Shown here one piece after another: positions 27,210 to 36,134 of a DNA stretch of 64,000 bases. The notes under the pieces were generated by a model that did no database searches, had not been told where the DNA came from, and saw nothing but the letters and a program-made list of their open reading frames with translations. Made by a program: the position numbers and the translations under genes. How positions within the stretch are numbered: the first letter of the stretch is position 1; every line of letters starts with the position of its first letter. The stretch is from an uncultured Desulfomonile sp. (lineage in GTDB: Bacteria; Desulfobacterota; Desulfomonilia; Desulfomonilales; Desulfomonilaceae), in contig CAJBEZ010000063.1 of assembly GCA_903952205.1 (NCBI GenBank), positions 1 through 64,000 of the forward strand. The letters run 5' to 3'.

Positions 27210-27644
27210 TCAGTATTGACCTATCACTGTAAAGCTAAATCCTGAGCTTCCATCTATAGGACAAACATTGGCTTCAAGATATGCGTTAATCGGAAAAAGG
27301 GGGCAAGTATTTCCAGGAACCATGAATCTTGGGAGTTGGATACCCAGCAAATCTGATTTGCCGTACCCGGATCTTCTTGCTACCAAAGGTTCGCCTAGTG
27401 TTTCGGATCCAGGATCTATCGGGATCTTTATATTCCTAATTTGTCTTGTTCTCTCGCAAACTACTATTATGTTTTGAACGTTGTGAGATTGATCAATTCC
27501 ATCGGCGCCCTGCACAAATCTGTGCCTGTAACCACAGGAAGGGCACGATAGTTCCAACGCCACAACCTCGGACGCGGCAATCGAAGGAATCCATAGTATC
27601 GACAATACAATCAATTTCAGCAATACATGGGGGCGATTCACCAT
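27210..27644 (-). CDS. Exported protein with one CxxC motif, unknown function
   Basis: A 144-residue protein with a signal peptide (hydrophobic core LLKLIVLSILWIPSIAASE, likely cleaved near ASE). Next comes a CPSCGYRHRF knuckle and two more cysteines (NTCPLF, ANVCPID). It lies 105 bases after dxr on the same strand, in the place where rseP is found in many bacteria, but it is not a protease. I do not recognise the family; a small exported metal-binding protein is possible. Confidence 0.55.
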   Translation of the reverse strand: MVNRPHVLLKLIVLSILWIPSIAASEVVALELSCPSCGYRHRFVQGADGIDQSHNVQNIIVVCERTRQIRNIKIPIDPGSETLGEPLVARRSGYGKSDLLGIQLPRFMVPGNTCPLFPINAYLEANVCPIDGSSGFSFTVIGQY

Positions 27645-27749
27645 CTCAGTTAACCGCTTTCAATTATTTGATAAAATAACTCGGGCGCTTCATCCCAGAC
27701 CTGTCCACAAAAATAAAACCAAGAGATCCAATAAACCACTGCAGGAAAC

Positions 27750-28916
27750 TTAACTCGGTCTATCCCATTTTGCCCGTACAACGCGGCTAACTTCCTCATG
27801 AAAAAGCTCGATGTCTTCGAGCGATTCCAGTCTTCGACAGGGTATTAAATTCAGAGCGTCAAGACAGATTCTATGTATTGAATTAAAAGGGATTTTGTCC
27901 TTCAGAAACATGTCGACAGCAACCTCGTCCGCAGCATTGAGTATTACCGGATAAACATTCTCGTTCTGACTTAACGAATCATATGACGCTTTCAGCAAAG
28001 GGAACTTACTCATGTCAGGTTTGTGAAAGGAAAGTGAAGAGATACTTGTTAAATCCAGCGGATTTGTACCTGACGGAATCCGGAGAGGATACGCCAGGGC
28101 GTAGCTTATCGGAATCCTCATGTCGGTGGTCCCCATCTGAGCCATTATAGACCCGTCAGCAAACTCCACCATAGAATGGACTATGCTCTGCGGATGAATC
28201 AAAACTTCAATCTTTTGGGATTCAATTCCAAAGAGCCATCGAGCCTCAATAACCTCAAGTCCCTTGTTCATCAGGGTTGCCGAATCAACAGTTACTTTAG
28301 GACCCATTTTCCATCTCGGGTGCCTGAGGGTTTCCTCTTTTCCTACACTGGCCATCTCTTCTGCGGACTTCATCAGGAAGGGGCCTCCAGAAGCTGTAAG
28401 CAGTATCCTCTTGACTTCGTGACCCAGATTTCCCTGAAGACATTGGAAAATCGCAGACTGTTCTGAATCAACTGGAATCAGTTTGATCCCAGAGGCCTGA
28501 ACCTGTTCCATAAAAAGTTTGCCGGCCATAACAAGCACTTCTTTGGTAGCAAGCGCAAGCTCTTTGCCAGCCTGCAAACTCCAAAATGCGGGTTTCAAAC
28601 CTACACTTCCAGGAAGCGCTCCAACCACCATGTCTGCGGCGTCGGCTTTTGTCACCGCTTCAAGGCCTTCGCTTCCGCAGAGAATCTCTATTGGCTTTGA
28701 GTAATCTCTAAGTCTAATCCTAAGTTCCCGCTGGGCTTTTTCACATACTACAGAGACCAGACTTGGATTGAATTCCCTGATCTGCGATTCCAGAAGCTCT
28801 ATGTTCGATCCGCAGGCTAGCGCTACAACACAAAGCGAGTCACAATTGAGTTTGATCACATCAAGAGCCTGTGTCCCTATGGAACCCGAAGAACCTAGTA
28901 TCGAAATCCCTTTCAT
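27750..28916 (-). CDS. dxr: 1-deoxy-D-xylulose 5-phosphate reductoisomerase
   Basis: A 388-residue Dxr (IspC). The NADPH loop is ILGSSGSIGTQALDVI, followed by LATKEVLVMAG with the catalytic lysine region, the acidic metal ligands in IPVDSEQSAIFQ, and ILLTASGGPF. The last part has WKMGPKVTVDSATLMNKGLE. It converts DXP to methylerythritol phosphate, the committed step of the non-mevalonate pathway. Its ATG shares one base with the cdsA stop codon (TAATG), so the two are translationally coupled. Confidence 0.96.
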   Translation of the reverse strand: MKGISILGSSGSIGTQALDVIKLNCDSLCVVALACGSNIELLESQIREFNPSLVSVVCEKAQRELRIRLRDYSKPIEILCGSEGLEAVTKADAADMVVGALPGSVGLKPAFWSLQAGKELALATKEVLVMAGKLFMEQVQASGIKLIPVDSEQSAIFQCLQGNLGHEVKRILLTASGGPFLMKSAEEMASVGKEETLRHPRWKMGPKVTVDSATLMNKGLEVIEARWLFGIESQKIEVLIHPQSIVHSMVEFADGSIMAQMGTTDMRIPISYALAYPLRIPSGTNPLDLTSISSLSFHKPDMSKFPLLKASYDSLSQNENVYPVILNAADEVAVDMFLKDKIPFNSIHRICLDALNLIPCRRLESLEDIELFHEEVSRVVRAKWDRPS

Positions 28917-29725
28917 TAGAAAGTTCCATAGCCCGACAGGCTGAGAAAATAGAAAACCACAGGAAAAGATGGTATCAAACTGTCGGCTCTGTCAAGCACT
29001 CCGCCGTGGCCAGGGATTACGGAGCCAAAATCTTTAATCGCAAGTCTTCTCTTCAACGCCGATGCGCATAGGTCTCCTATGGGGGCGACTATGGCAAGGA
29101 TGATCGTCAACTGTAACAAATCCCAGAGAGGGGGAAAATTGCTCACAACAACTTTCATTATTACCATGCCCAGCAAATTGCCAATCAGTCCTCCGACAAG
29201 TCCTTCTACGGTTTTTGAAGGACTTACGTTCGATGAGAAATGATGGCGCCCGAAGCTCTTACCTCCAAAATACGCTCCGGCATCTCCCAAACAAACAACA
29301 AAAAGAGTGAATATTATCCAGAGATAGCCTGATCCCATACACGAAATTGAAATAACGTGAGCCAATGGTACTGTAACGTAAACACATGTAAGTATCATTT
29401 GTGAAGTAGATTCAAGTGTGTTTTCGATCGTGGTGAAAATAAAAAGGTGAATAGATATTATTACTAGAGGAAGGAAGACCACGATCGCTGGAATTCCAGA
29501 AGGAGAACATTTCAGAAAAAGGAAGGGAACCAATATGGAGAGGAGCATGGTGACTATCTTGGAAACATTGTTACTCAGTCCTGGTAAATGCGACACAAGC
29601 TCCCAAACTCCCAACAGGATAAATCCAGTCACTAGCAAAAAAATCCCTGTAGGTCCTCCCCAAATCAATGTCGGCACTATAATGCCGGCCAATATAACCG
29701 CAGCGATAATTCTTGAGGTCAGCAT
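28916..29725 (-). CDS. cdsA: Phosphatidate cytidylyltransferase
   Basis: A 269-residue integral membrane enzyme with about eight helices. The CdsA signature is complete near the end: SALKRRLAIKDFGSVIPGHG followed by GVLDR. SPSKTVEGLVGG lies just before. It makes CDP-diacylglycerol from phosphatidate and CTP for phospholipid synthesis. It starts 9 bases after uppS and overlaps dxr by one base, in the common uppS-cdsA-dxr order. Confidence 0.96.
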   Translation of the reverse strand: MLTSRIIAAVILAGIIVPTLIWGGPTGIFLLVTGFILLGVWELVSHLPGLSNNVSKIVTMLLSILVPFLFLKCSPSGIPAIVVFLPLVIISIHLFIFTTIENTLESTSQMILTCVYVTVPLAHVISISCMGSGYLWIIFTLFVVCLGDAGAYFGGKSFGRHHFSSNVSPSKTVEGLVGGLIGNLLGMVIMKVVVSNFPPLWDLLQLTIILAIVAPIGDLCASALKRRLAIKDFGSVIPGHGGVLDRADSLIPSFPVVFYFLSLSGYGTF

Positions 29726-29734
29726 TCCGATTCC

Positions 29735-30496
29735 TTAAGCCGGTGGTAGAATCTGTTCAGAAATTTTGCCGAAGCGGCGCTGCCTCGATCGATAAGCTTC
29801 AATAGCTTTCCAGAAGGCGTCTTCATCAAAACTGGGCCACAACAGATCAGTGAAATAAAGTTCTGCGTAGGCTGCTTGCCAAAGCATAAAATTACTTATT
29901 CGTAGTTCTCCACCAGTTCGAATCAAGAGGTCAGGATCCGGCATACCGCCGGTGTCTAACAAAGACGAAAAGACTGAGCCATTTACGTCTTCTTCTTTCA
30001 AATCACCCAACACCAACTTTTTGTGAATCTTGAGAGCCGCTGAAATTATTTCTTGTCTTCCACCGTAAGAAAGCGCCACACTTAGAGTCATCGTTTTATT
30101 CTTAATAGTTTTATCGAGGGCGGTTTGAATTTTCTGTCTTACAAACTTTGGTAACCGCTGTAATTGGCCGATCACCTTAAATCTAATATCATTTCGGTGT
30201 ATCTCTTCAAGTTCCGAATCTATGAACTGGCTCAAGAGCTTCATCAGGCCAGAAACTTCAGGCTCGGGTCGCTCCCAGTTTTCTGTCGAGAATGCGTAAA
30301 GGGTCAGGAATTTAATTCCATTGCTTCGGCAGAACTCCACAGCGCGACGGACTGATTTTGCCCCCTGCCGGTGACCTTCCAATCGCGGCAGTAATCTTTC
30401 CTTGGCCCATCTACCATTACCGTCCATGATTATGGCAACGTGAACCGGTAGATCTTTGGGCGTGTGATCTTTACTGGAAGTCAACCTGCATACCAA
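29735..30496 (-). CDS. uppS: Undecaprenyl pyrophosphate synthase
   Basis: About 253 residues of cis-prenyltransferase. The catalytic Asp is in HVAIIMDGNGRWAKERLLPR, followed by GHRQGAKSVRR and LTLYAFSTENWERP. The C-terminal part has LIRTGGELRISNFMLWQ and ELYFTDLLWPSFDEDAF. It makes the C55 carrier for cell-wall synthesis. The start is uncertain: the frame opens with TTG at 30496 and no ribosome binding site is clear, so translation may start at a later codon before residue 19. Confidence 0.95.
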   Translation of the reverse strand: MVCRLTSSKDHTPKDLPVHVAIIMDGNGRWAKERLLPRLEGHRQGAKSVRRAVEFCRSNGIKFLTLYAFSTENWERPEPEVSGLMKLLSQFIDSELEEIHRNDIRFKVIGQLQRLPKFVRQKIQTALDKTIKNKTMTLSVALSYGGRQEIISAALKIHKKLVLGDLKEEDVNGSVFSSLLDTGGMPDPDLLIRTGGELRISNFMLWQAAYAELYFTDLLWPSFDEDAFWKAIEAYRSRQRRFGKISEQILPPA

Positions 30497-30578
30497 TCAC
30501 TGGAATAATTTTAGTGATATTTTTCTGGGACACCATCATATAATGAGCAACCTAAAAAAGGCCAACAACTGCCCTTTC

Positions 30579-31136
30579 TCAGATTTCCATAATCTCAGAT
30601 TCTTTTTCCGTTGTCACTAAATCGACTTTGGTTATGTAGTCATCGGTATTTTTTTGAACTCGCTCCTGGGCCTTATGCAGATCGTCTTCCGAAATTTCTT
30701 TTTCTTTCTTGAAATCCTTGAGAATTTCATTCGTGTCACGTCTGTGATTGCGAATTTGAACCTTGAATTCTTCACCCATTTTTTTTACCAGCTTGACGAG
30801 GTCCTTCCTTCTTTCGGAAGTCAAAGGAGGAAGCACTACCCGAATGACTTTCCCATCATTCATAGGATTCAAACCAAGGTCGGACTTCAGAATCGCTTTT
30901 TCAATTTCCGGAACAGCCTGTGAGTCCCAAGGCTGAATAGCAATCTGGCGCGGTTCAGGGATTGAGAGAGTAGCCAGTTGATTTAGGGGGGTTGGTGTCC
31001 CGTAATAGTTTGGAGTCATACCGTCAAGCAAAGCAAGCGACGCCCTTCCCGTGCGGATCCTTTTCAAATCCTTCTTGAGGGCCTCGATTGATTTATCCAT
31101 CGCCAACTTCATTTCTGCGAGCACATCTTCCAGCAT
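30579..31136 (-). CDS. frr: Ribosome recycling factor
   Basis: A 185-residue RRF of standard length. It shows the three-helix bundle pattern: AMDKSIEALKKDLKRIRTGR near the start, the domain II region YYGTPTPLNQLATLSIPEPR, and PLTSERRKDLVKLVKKMGEE. It splits the post-termination ribosome with EF-G. It follows pyrH by 45 bases in the classic rpsB-tsf-pyrH-frr order. Confidence 0.97.
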   Translation of the reverse strand: MLEDVLAEMKLAMDKSIEALKKDLKRIRTGRASLALLDGMTPNYYGTPTPLNQLATLSIPEPRQIAIQPWDSQAVPEIEKAILKSDLGLNPMNDGKVIRVVLPPLTSERRKDLVKLVKKMGEEFKVQIRNHRRDTNEILKDFKKEKEISEDDLHKAQERVQKNTDDYITKVDLVTTEKESEIMEI

Positions 31137-31181
31137 TACTGCTCCAGCCTCTCATGCATAATTGAGATGTTGAAATTAAAA

Positions 31182-31904
31182 TCAGGCAAAGATCGTGGTG
31201 CCTACTTTCTCACCTAACAGGGCTCTCCTTATGTTTCCTTGCACATGTAAGTTCAATACAATGGTTGGGATCGCTCGTCGGCCTAGGATTTCAACACTTG
31301 CGGCGTCAATCACTTTAAGCCTTTTTCTAAGGACATCTTCAGAAGTTATGGAATCAAATCTCACTGCGTCGGGATGGTTACGAGGATCCTTGTCATAAAC
31401 TCCATCAACCTGTGTGGCTTTTATCAGAACATCGGCTTCCATCTGAATCGCTCTCAGAGCAGCGGCTGAATCAGTTGTAAAACAGGGGTTGCCTGTTCCT
31501 CCCGCGAAAATCACTATCTCTCCATCCTCTAGAGATTTGATCAATAGCTCTCTTGAAAAAGCCTCGACAAATCTACCTACTTCAAAAGAAGACATTACTC
31601 TAGCCGAATGACCGAGAGATCTAATGGCCGATCTTAGAGCCAGAGCGTTGATTACAGTAGCAATCATACCCATCTCATCGCCGACAAGGGGATGCGCCCC
31701 GATAGACGCTGCGGCGTTTCCACGTATGATGTTCCCGCCACCAACCACTACTCCTATTTGCCTTTCGGGAACATGGGCCGACACTATTTCCTGAGCAATC
31801 CAGGTTATCTTTGGTCCGTCGAACCCGAACCCTTTATCACCCCCCAAAGCCTCGCCGGATATTTTCAAAAGAGCTCGGCGGAAACCATTTGGCATGATTT
31901 TCAT
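31182..31904 (-). CDS. pyrH: Uridylate kinase
   Basis: A 240-residue bacterial UMP kinase of the amino-acid-kinase fold. Motifs are RALLKISGEALGG at the phosphate loop, VVVGGGNIIRG, and IFAGGTGNPCFTTDSAAALR around residue 130 for nucleotide binding. It phosphorylates UMP with ATP. Its ATG shares a base with the tsf stop (TAATG), so the two genes are coupled. Regulation by GTP and UTP is typical of the family, not shown by sequence here. Confidence 0.97.
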   Translation of the reverse strand: MKIMPNGFRRALLKISGEALGGDKGFGFDGPKITWIAQEIVSAHVPERQIGVVVGGGNIIRGNAAASIGAHPLVGDEMGMIATVINALALRSAIRSLGHSARVMSSFEVGRFVEAFSRELLIKSLEDGEIVIFAGGTGNPCFTTDSAAALRAIQMEADVLIKATQVDGVYDKDPRNHPDAVRFDSITSEDVLRKRLKVIDAASVEILGRRAIPTIVLNLHVQGNIRRALLGEKVGTTIFA

Positions 31905-32503
31905 TAGTCAGCCTGTCCTAATTGATACCTGGTAAAACGCCCCACAGTGATGTTCTCTCCAAGTTGGGCAATCTTTTCCTTGATCAATTCGCCGACTGTC
32001 TTGGAGTCTTCCTTTACAAAGGGCTGATCAAGCAAACATGTCTCAGAGTAAAATTTCTTGAGCTTTCCTTCAGCTATCTTGTCAAGCATCTTGTCCGGCT
32101 TGCCTGCTTCTTTGGCTTGCTGCATATAGATCTCTTTTTCCTTGATCACAATATCTTCGGGGACATCTGCGGCCCCAATCCACCTTGGTGCGCTTGCGGC
32201 GATTTGCATGCAAAGATCTTTCAACAGACCGGCGAACTGTTCTGTTTTGGCTACAAAATCACTTTCACAATTAAGCTCTAGAAGAACACCTATCTTTCCA
32301 TTCATGTGAATATAAGAACCCACTCTGCCTTCTGATGTGGCCCTTCCTTCCCTCTTTGCGGCTTTTAGAGCCCCCTTTGTTCGGAGGTAGTCAATGGCCT
32401 TTTGCATATCGCCTTCCGTCTCAGCCAAAGCTTTTTTACAATCCATCAATCCCAAGCCGGTCTTTTCCCTCAATTCCTTTACCAAACTCGCTGATATCTC
32501 CAT
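31904..32503 (-). CDS. tsf: Elongation factor Ts (short form)
   Basis: A 199-residue EF-Ts. The signature LREKTGLGLMDCKKALAETE is in the N-terminal UBA-like domain, and INMHMNG-like and ELNCESDFVAKTEQF motifs follow. At 199 residues it is the short form lacking one of the two core subdomains, as in many deltaproteobacteria and Thermus, versus about 280 in E. coli. It recycles EF-Tu.GDP. The spacing of 244 bases to rpsB is larger than elsewhere in the cluster. Confidence 0.96.
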   Translation of the reverse strand: MEISASLVKELREKTGLGLMDCKKALAETEGDMQKAIDYLRTKGALKAAKREGRATSEGRVGSYIHMNGKIGVLLELNCESDFVAKTEQFAGLLKDLCMQIAASAPRWIGAADVPEDIVIKEKEIYMQQAKEAGKPDKMLDKIAEGKLKKFYSETCLLDQPFVKEDSKTVGELIKEKIAQLGENITVGRFTRYQLGQAD

Positions 32504-32747
32504 CGGATGCTCTCCTATTTATCAAGTAGTGTAGATCAAATCCCCTGCCTCCAGTTGACCGGGTCTTCTCCCGAAATCTTTCTATTGGAGACCTAAAATG
32601 TCGGGTCTTGAATGGGTAGCGGTCCTTGTGAAGGAGTGGCGACTTACACTCCAGACTTCCACATGACGAACGACATCGATCTGGTCTAATCGTGTGAGCC
32701 ATTTGTTCACATGAACCACTGTCCCCCGATGTTGCGACTAATTAGCG

Positions 32748-33596
32748 TCAGACAACCTGACCAACTCCTTCTTGAACGGACTCAGATTCAAGTATATCAT
32801 TTTCAGGAACTATATTTTCAGATTCAATAATAGTTTCTGCCACTGCTTCCTCGTCGCCTTTGGTCATTATGGGGAAATCACTCAATCCGCCATCTTCTTT
32901 CAAAGAGGCCTCGTAAATGGAACGTCCTTCCATACAAGCGTCAGCGACCTTGGCGGCGAATAGTCTTATGGCTCTAATAGCGTCGTCATTCCCTGGAATA
33001 ACGTAATCTATCTCATCTGGATCACAGTTTGAATCCACTATAGCCACTATCGGTATTCCAAGTTTTCGTGCTTCCTTTACTCCGATGTTTTCCTTCTTGG
33101 GGTCCACGATGAAAACAACTCCCGGAAGCCTTTTCATGTCCCGTATGCCTGCCAGGTTTTTGTTGAGTTTGTCGTACTGCTTTGAAATATTTACCAATTC
33201 CTTCTTTGTAAAGTTTGTGTCTTCAGGCTTATCGAGAATGGTTCCAAGCTGGTTCAATCGTTCAATGCTCTGCTTGATTGTAGAGAAATTGGTTAGCATG
33301 CCTCCGAGCCAGCGTTGATTCACGTAAAACTGTCCGCATCTGGCCGCTTCCTCTTGCACGGCGTCTTGGGCCTGTTTCTTTGTCCCAACAAAGAGAACGC
33401 CGACCCCAGTCGCCGCAGCGTCCTGAACAAACTGGTAGGCTCTTTTAAAAAGCCTTACAGTTTTTTGAAGATCTATTATGTATATCCCATTTCGAGCGCC
33501 AAATATGTAGGGTTTCATCTTGGGATTCCAGCGTCTGGTCTGATGGCCAAAATGAACCCCGGCTTCGAGCAATTGCTTCATGGTAACAAGAGACAA
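32748..33596 (-). CDS. rpsB: 30S ribosomal protein S2
   Basis: About 282 residues. S2 motifs are [20 protein letters not shown] near the start, [11 protein letters not shown] around residue 97 and [20 protein letters not shown]. The chosen start is TTG at 33596 ([12 protein letters not shown] follows), because AAAAGGAG lies 8 bases before it; the upstream ATG at 33629 would place the ribosome binding site inside the gene and give an 11-residue extension unlike other S2 proteins. The C-terminal tail of about 45 acidic residues is longer than in E. coli. First gene of the translation cluster, after the dsr terminator. Confidence 0.95.
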   Translation of the reverse strand: MSLVTMKQLLEAGVHFGHQTRRWNPKMKPYIFGARNGIYIIDLQKTVRLFKRAYQFVQDAAATGVGVLFVGTKKQAQDAVQEEAARCGQFYVNQRWLGGMLTNFSTIKQSIERLNQLGTILDKPEDTNFTKKELVNISKQYDKLNKNLAGIRDMKRLPGVVFIVDPKKENIGVKEARKLGIPIVAIVDSNCDPDEIDYVIPGNDDAIRAIRLFAAKVADACMEGRSIYEASLKEDGGLSDFPIMTKGDEEAVAETIIESENIVPENDILESESVQEGVGQVV

Positions 33597-33714
33597 ATGA
33601 AAAACTCCTTTTCGGGTTGAATCTTCCATCCCTAGGACACGAACAAGCGCGACCCGAGCTACAGGGATGTGTTAGTTAAACTATCATTATGAACATGGCG
33701 CCCATATAATGCAA

Positions 33715-33752
33715 TAAAAAAAGGCGATTCCACATGGACATCGCCTTTTTTT
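33715..33752. terminator. Bidirectional intrinsic terminator between dsrP and rpsB
   Basis: A-rich run, then GGCGAT (33723-33728), an 11-base loop, ATCGCC (33740-33745) and a run of T. Because the A and T runs flank both sides, the hairpin can end transcription in either direction. On the minus strand it follows rpsB's upstream region on one side and dsrP (stop at 33782) on the other: dsr transcription runs right to left into it, and rpsB starts just beyond. Confidence 0.8.
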
Positions 33753-33781
33753 GTTTATCGACGCGAATGTTGATACGGTTG

Positions 33782-34936
33782 TCAGGCCGATTCAGCTTTC
33801 ACAGATAGAGCCACTTTGTAAAGCACAGACATGATAAGGAATCCCAGCGCCCACACTCCGATAACAATCCCTATCTCAGGCAAAGTCGCATGATATTCAG
33901 TGATTGTTTCAAGAGGGGACGGAATATAACCGGTAATAACGAGGGTAATTCCCTTTTCGATCCACAACGAGAAAAATACCGCTGCGCATCCAATTGCCAA
34001 GGTTCCCGGGCTATTTCTGGTTTTTGGATTGATCATAATGATCAAAGCAATTGCGGCCAGGACCGTTGAAGCCCACATCCATGGAACTAATCCGCTGTGT
34101 CCGTGGAGTCCCACAAAAAGATACAGGAAATGATACATATGCTCTGGAATCTGGCTATAGAATACAGTAAACAATTCGCAAAGCACAAAAAATACACTAA
34201 TGATCATTGCATAAGTCACAATCTTCGCGAGAGATTGAATGGCTTCCCAGCCTGCATCGAACTTGGTGTACTTTCTCAGGAAGAGACAAATCAAAATCAG
34301 CAACGCCGGACCAGCCGCAAAAGCCGATCCAAGAAATCTGGGGGCCATAATGGCTGAAAGCCAAAAGCCTCTACCTGGTAAGCCCGCATAAAGAAACGCA
34401 GTCACAGTGTGAATGCTAACGGCCCACGGTATAGAAAGGTATATGAAGGGTTTTATCCACTTGGGCGGTGGAACTGATTTGGCCTCTGACTCCAACACAG
34501 TCCAACCTACAAAAATGTTCAAGAATAAATAACCGTTCAAAACGACCATATCCCAGAAAAGTACTGAATTCGGGGTCGGATACAGTAAGACGTTGAAGGC
34601 CCTGTCCGGACGCCCCAAGTCCACTACTATGAACGACAAACACATAGTAACAGCGGCTACAGCCAGAAACTCGCCCAATATTGTGATCTTGCCGAACACC
34701 TTATAATTATGAAGGTAGTAAGGCAGCACAAGCATTACGGCGGAAGCGGCCACACCAACTAGAAAGGTAAATTGTCCAATATAAAGACCCCACGACACAT
34801 CTCGGCTCATTCCGGTTATTCCTAAACCGAAACCCAGCTGCCTGAGATAGAATCCGAAGCCCATTCCAACCAGGATCAGCAAGAAACCAATCCAGGCAAA
34901 GTAGCTCTTATTACCTCTTAAAGCCTTTTCAAGCAT
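33782..34936 (-). CDS. dsrP: DsrP, NrfD-type membrane quinone subunit
   Basis: A 384-residue NrfD/PsrC-family protein with about ten membrane helices (e.g. WIGFLLILVGMGFGFYLRQL, then TFLVGVAASAVMLVLPYYL). It belongs to the DsrMKJOP complex and is thought to exchange electrons between the quinone pool and the periplasmic DsrO and DsrJ subunits. It is the last gene of the operon, 7 bases after dsrO, followed by a terminator. Confidence 0.95.
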   Translation of the reverse strand: MLEKALRGNKSYFAWIGFLLILVGMGFGFYLRQLGFGLGITGMSRDVSWGLYIGQFTFLVGVAASAVMLVLPYYLHNYKVFGKITILGEFLAVAAVTMCLSFIVVDLGRPDRAFNVLLYPTPNSVLFWDMVVLNGYLFLNIFVGWTVLESEAKSVPPPKWIKPFIYLSIPWAVSIHTVTAFLYAGLPGRGFWLSAIMAPRFLGSAFAAGPALLILICLFLRKYTKFDAGWEAIQSLAKIVTYAMIISVFFVLCELFTVFYSQIPEHMYHFLYLFVGLHGHSGLVPWMWASTVLAAIALIIMINPKTRNSPGTLAIGCAAVFFSLWIEKGITLVITGYIPSPLETITEYHATLPEIGIVIGVWALGFLIMSVLYKVALSVKAESA

Positions 34937-34943
34937 GGTTACC

Positions 34944-35735
34944 TCACAATATGTAATAGATCTGTGGACGAGTGCCTAACTGAGGTTTACGTTGAATCGT
35001 AGGACGACTCCTTAGCAGCTCTCGGACCTCTGAATTTGGATCCTCCAGGTCTCCGAACACCAAGGCTTTATCCTTGCAAGCATCCACACACGCCGGCATT
35101 TTGCCCACGGCAAGAAGTTCCGAGCAGAAGTTGCATTTTTCAACGACACCTCTGGTTCTCGTCGGATATTCAGGGTTCTCTTTTTTTATGAAAGGCCTAG
35201 GATCGCGCCAGTTAAGGTTTCTAGCTCCGTATGGACACGCCGCCATACAAAAACGGCAACCTATACAACGGTGGTAATCCATCACCACTATACCGTCCGG
35301 GCGGCGAAAAGTCGCTTGAACCGGACACACCCGAACACAGGGAGGGTTATCGCAATGGTTGCAAAGAACCATGAAGGGCAACCCTTTCAGACTTTTCTTG
35401 ATATATTCATCGAGATAAGGGTTTTCCTGCCCCGGAAAAGCGTGTTCGAACGAAGTTTGCCAAATCCATTTGATTTCATCTTTGGGGTTGTTGAATTCCG
35501 GAATGTTGTGGGCGGAGTTACACGCCGTAACACAGTCTTTACAACCCTCTTTCGCTTTAAGGCATTTCTGCTGGTCCACTACCATGGCCCATCTCTTGCC
35601 GTTGAAGGCCTTTGAATCCTTCTCAAATTTCGGGTCCCCAGTCCCAGCTACCGCGTCAACAACTGGCTTGGCCCCAAAACCCAGCATGGAAAGGCCAGCG
35701 ATCTTCAAGAAACTCCTTCTTGTATCGTCCATCAC
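34944..35735 (-). CDS. dsrO: DsrO, periplasmic iron-sulfur protein
   Basis: A 263-residue ferredoxin-type subunit with a Tat signal (TRRSFLKIAGLSMLG). Four cysteine clusters for [4Fe-4S] centres are visible: CLKAKEGCKDC near residue 57, CDNPPCVRVCP, CIGCRFCMAACPYGARN and the last near EKCNFCSE and MPACVDAC. It passes electrons between DsrJ and DsrP on the outer face of the membrane. The start overlaps the dsrJ stop by 4 bases. Confidence 0.94.
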   Translation of the reverse strand: MMDDTRRSFLKIAGLSMLGFGAKPVVDAVAGTGDPKFEKDSKAFNGKRWAMVVDQQKCLKAKEGCKDCVTACNSAHNIPEFNNPKDEIKWIWQTSFEHAFPGQENPYLDEYIKKSLKGLPFMVLCNHCDNPPCVRVCPVQATFRRPDGIVVMDYHRCIGCRFCMAACPYGARNLNWRDPRPFIKKENPEYPTRTRGVVEKCNFCSELLAVGKMPACVDACKDKALVFGDLEDPNSEVRELLRSRPTIQRKPQLGTRPQIYYIL

Positions 35736-36133
35736 TTGTCACTCCTTCCGGCCAGTTTTTCCTGCTCTTTCGGCGCTATGTGACAATCCCAGCAATTGGG
35801 GGCCACATTAAGATATGTGTGGCATCGGTCACAGAACTTGGTCTTGCTGGAATGGCATTTTGTGCAGGTATTCTGAAGACTCATGTTGAATTGCTTGCCG
35901 GTAGAGTTTACGTATATTCGCTTCCCGTCTCTGACTACCTCGTCTCTCCACTGATCCAGGAGCACCATGTGTTTAGCCTGCATAAAAGCCTTTGATTCCA
36001 CGCACTGCTTTTCCTGCGTGCCAATTTCCAACTTTGGTGGCGCTGAGGGCCTGCCTAAATTGTACCAAAAAGGGGCAGTGATCAGGGCGAGAAATATAAC
36101 GATCCCTATAATAATCTTTCCAGCGTTATACAT
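35732..36133 (-). CDS. dsrJ: DsrJ, triheme cytochrome c
   Basis: A 133-residue cytochrome anchored by an N-terminal helix (IIIGIVIFLALITAPFWY). Three heme c sites are visible: CTKCH (residues 90-94), CDRCH (101-105) and CWDCH (114-118). Cys44 in KQCVESK matches the unusual cysteine proposed as heme ligand in DsrJ of this family. It faces the periplasm within DsrMKJOP. Located between dsrK (1 base away) and dsrO (4-base overlap). Confidence 0.95.
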   Translation of the reverse strand: MYNAGKIIIGIVIFLALITAPFWYNLGRPSAPPKLEIGTQEKQCVESKAFMQAKHMVLLDQWRDEVVRDGKRIYVNSTGKQFNMSLQNTCTKCHSSKTKFCDRCHTYLNVAPNCWDCHIAPKEQEKLAGRSDK

Positions 36134-36134
36134 T

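Noticed and set aside
32504-32747. Possible extra gene or leader RNA between rpsB and tsf
   Set aside because: The frame seen there (32436-32702) runs into tsf and has no family features; no clear hairpin or terminator was found.
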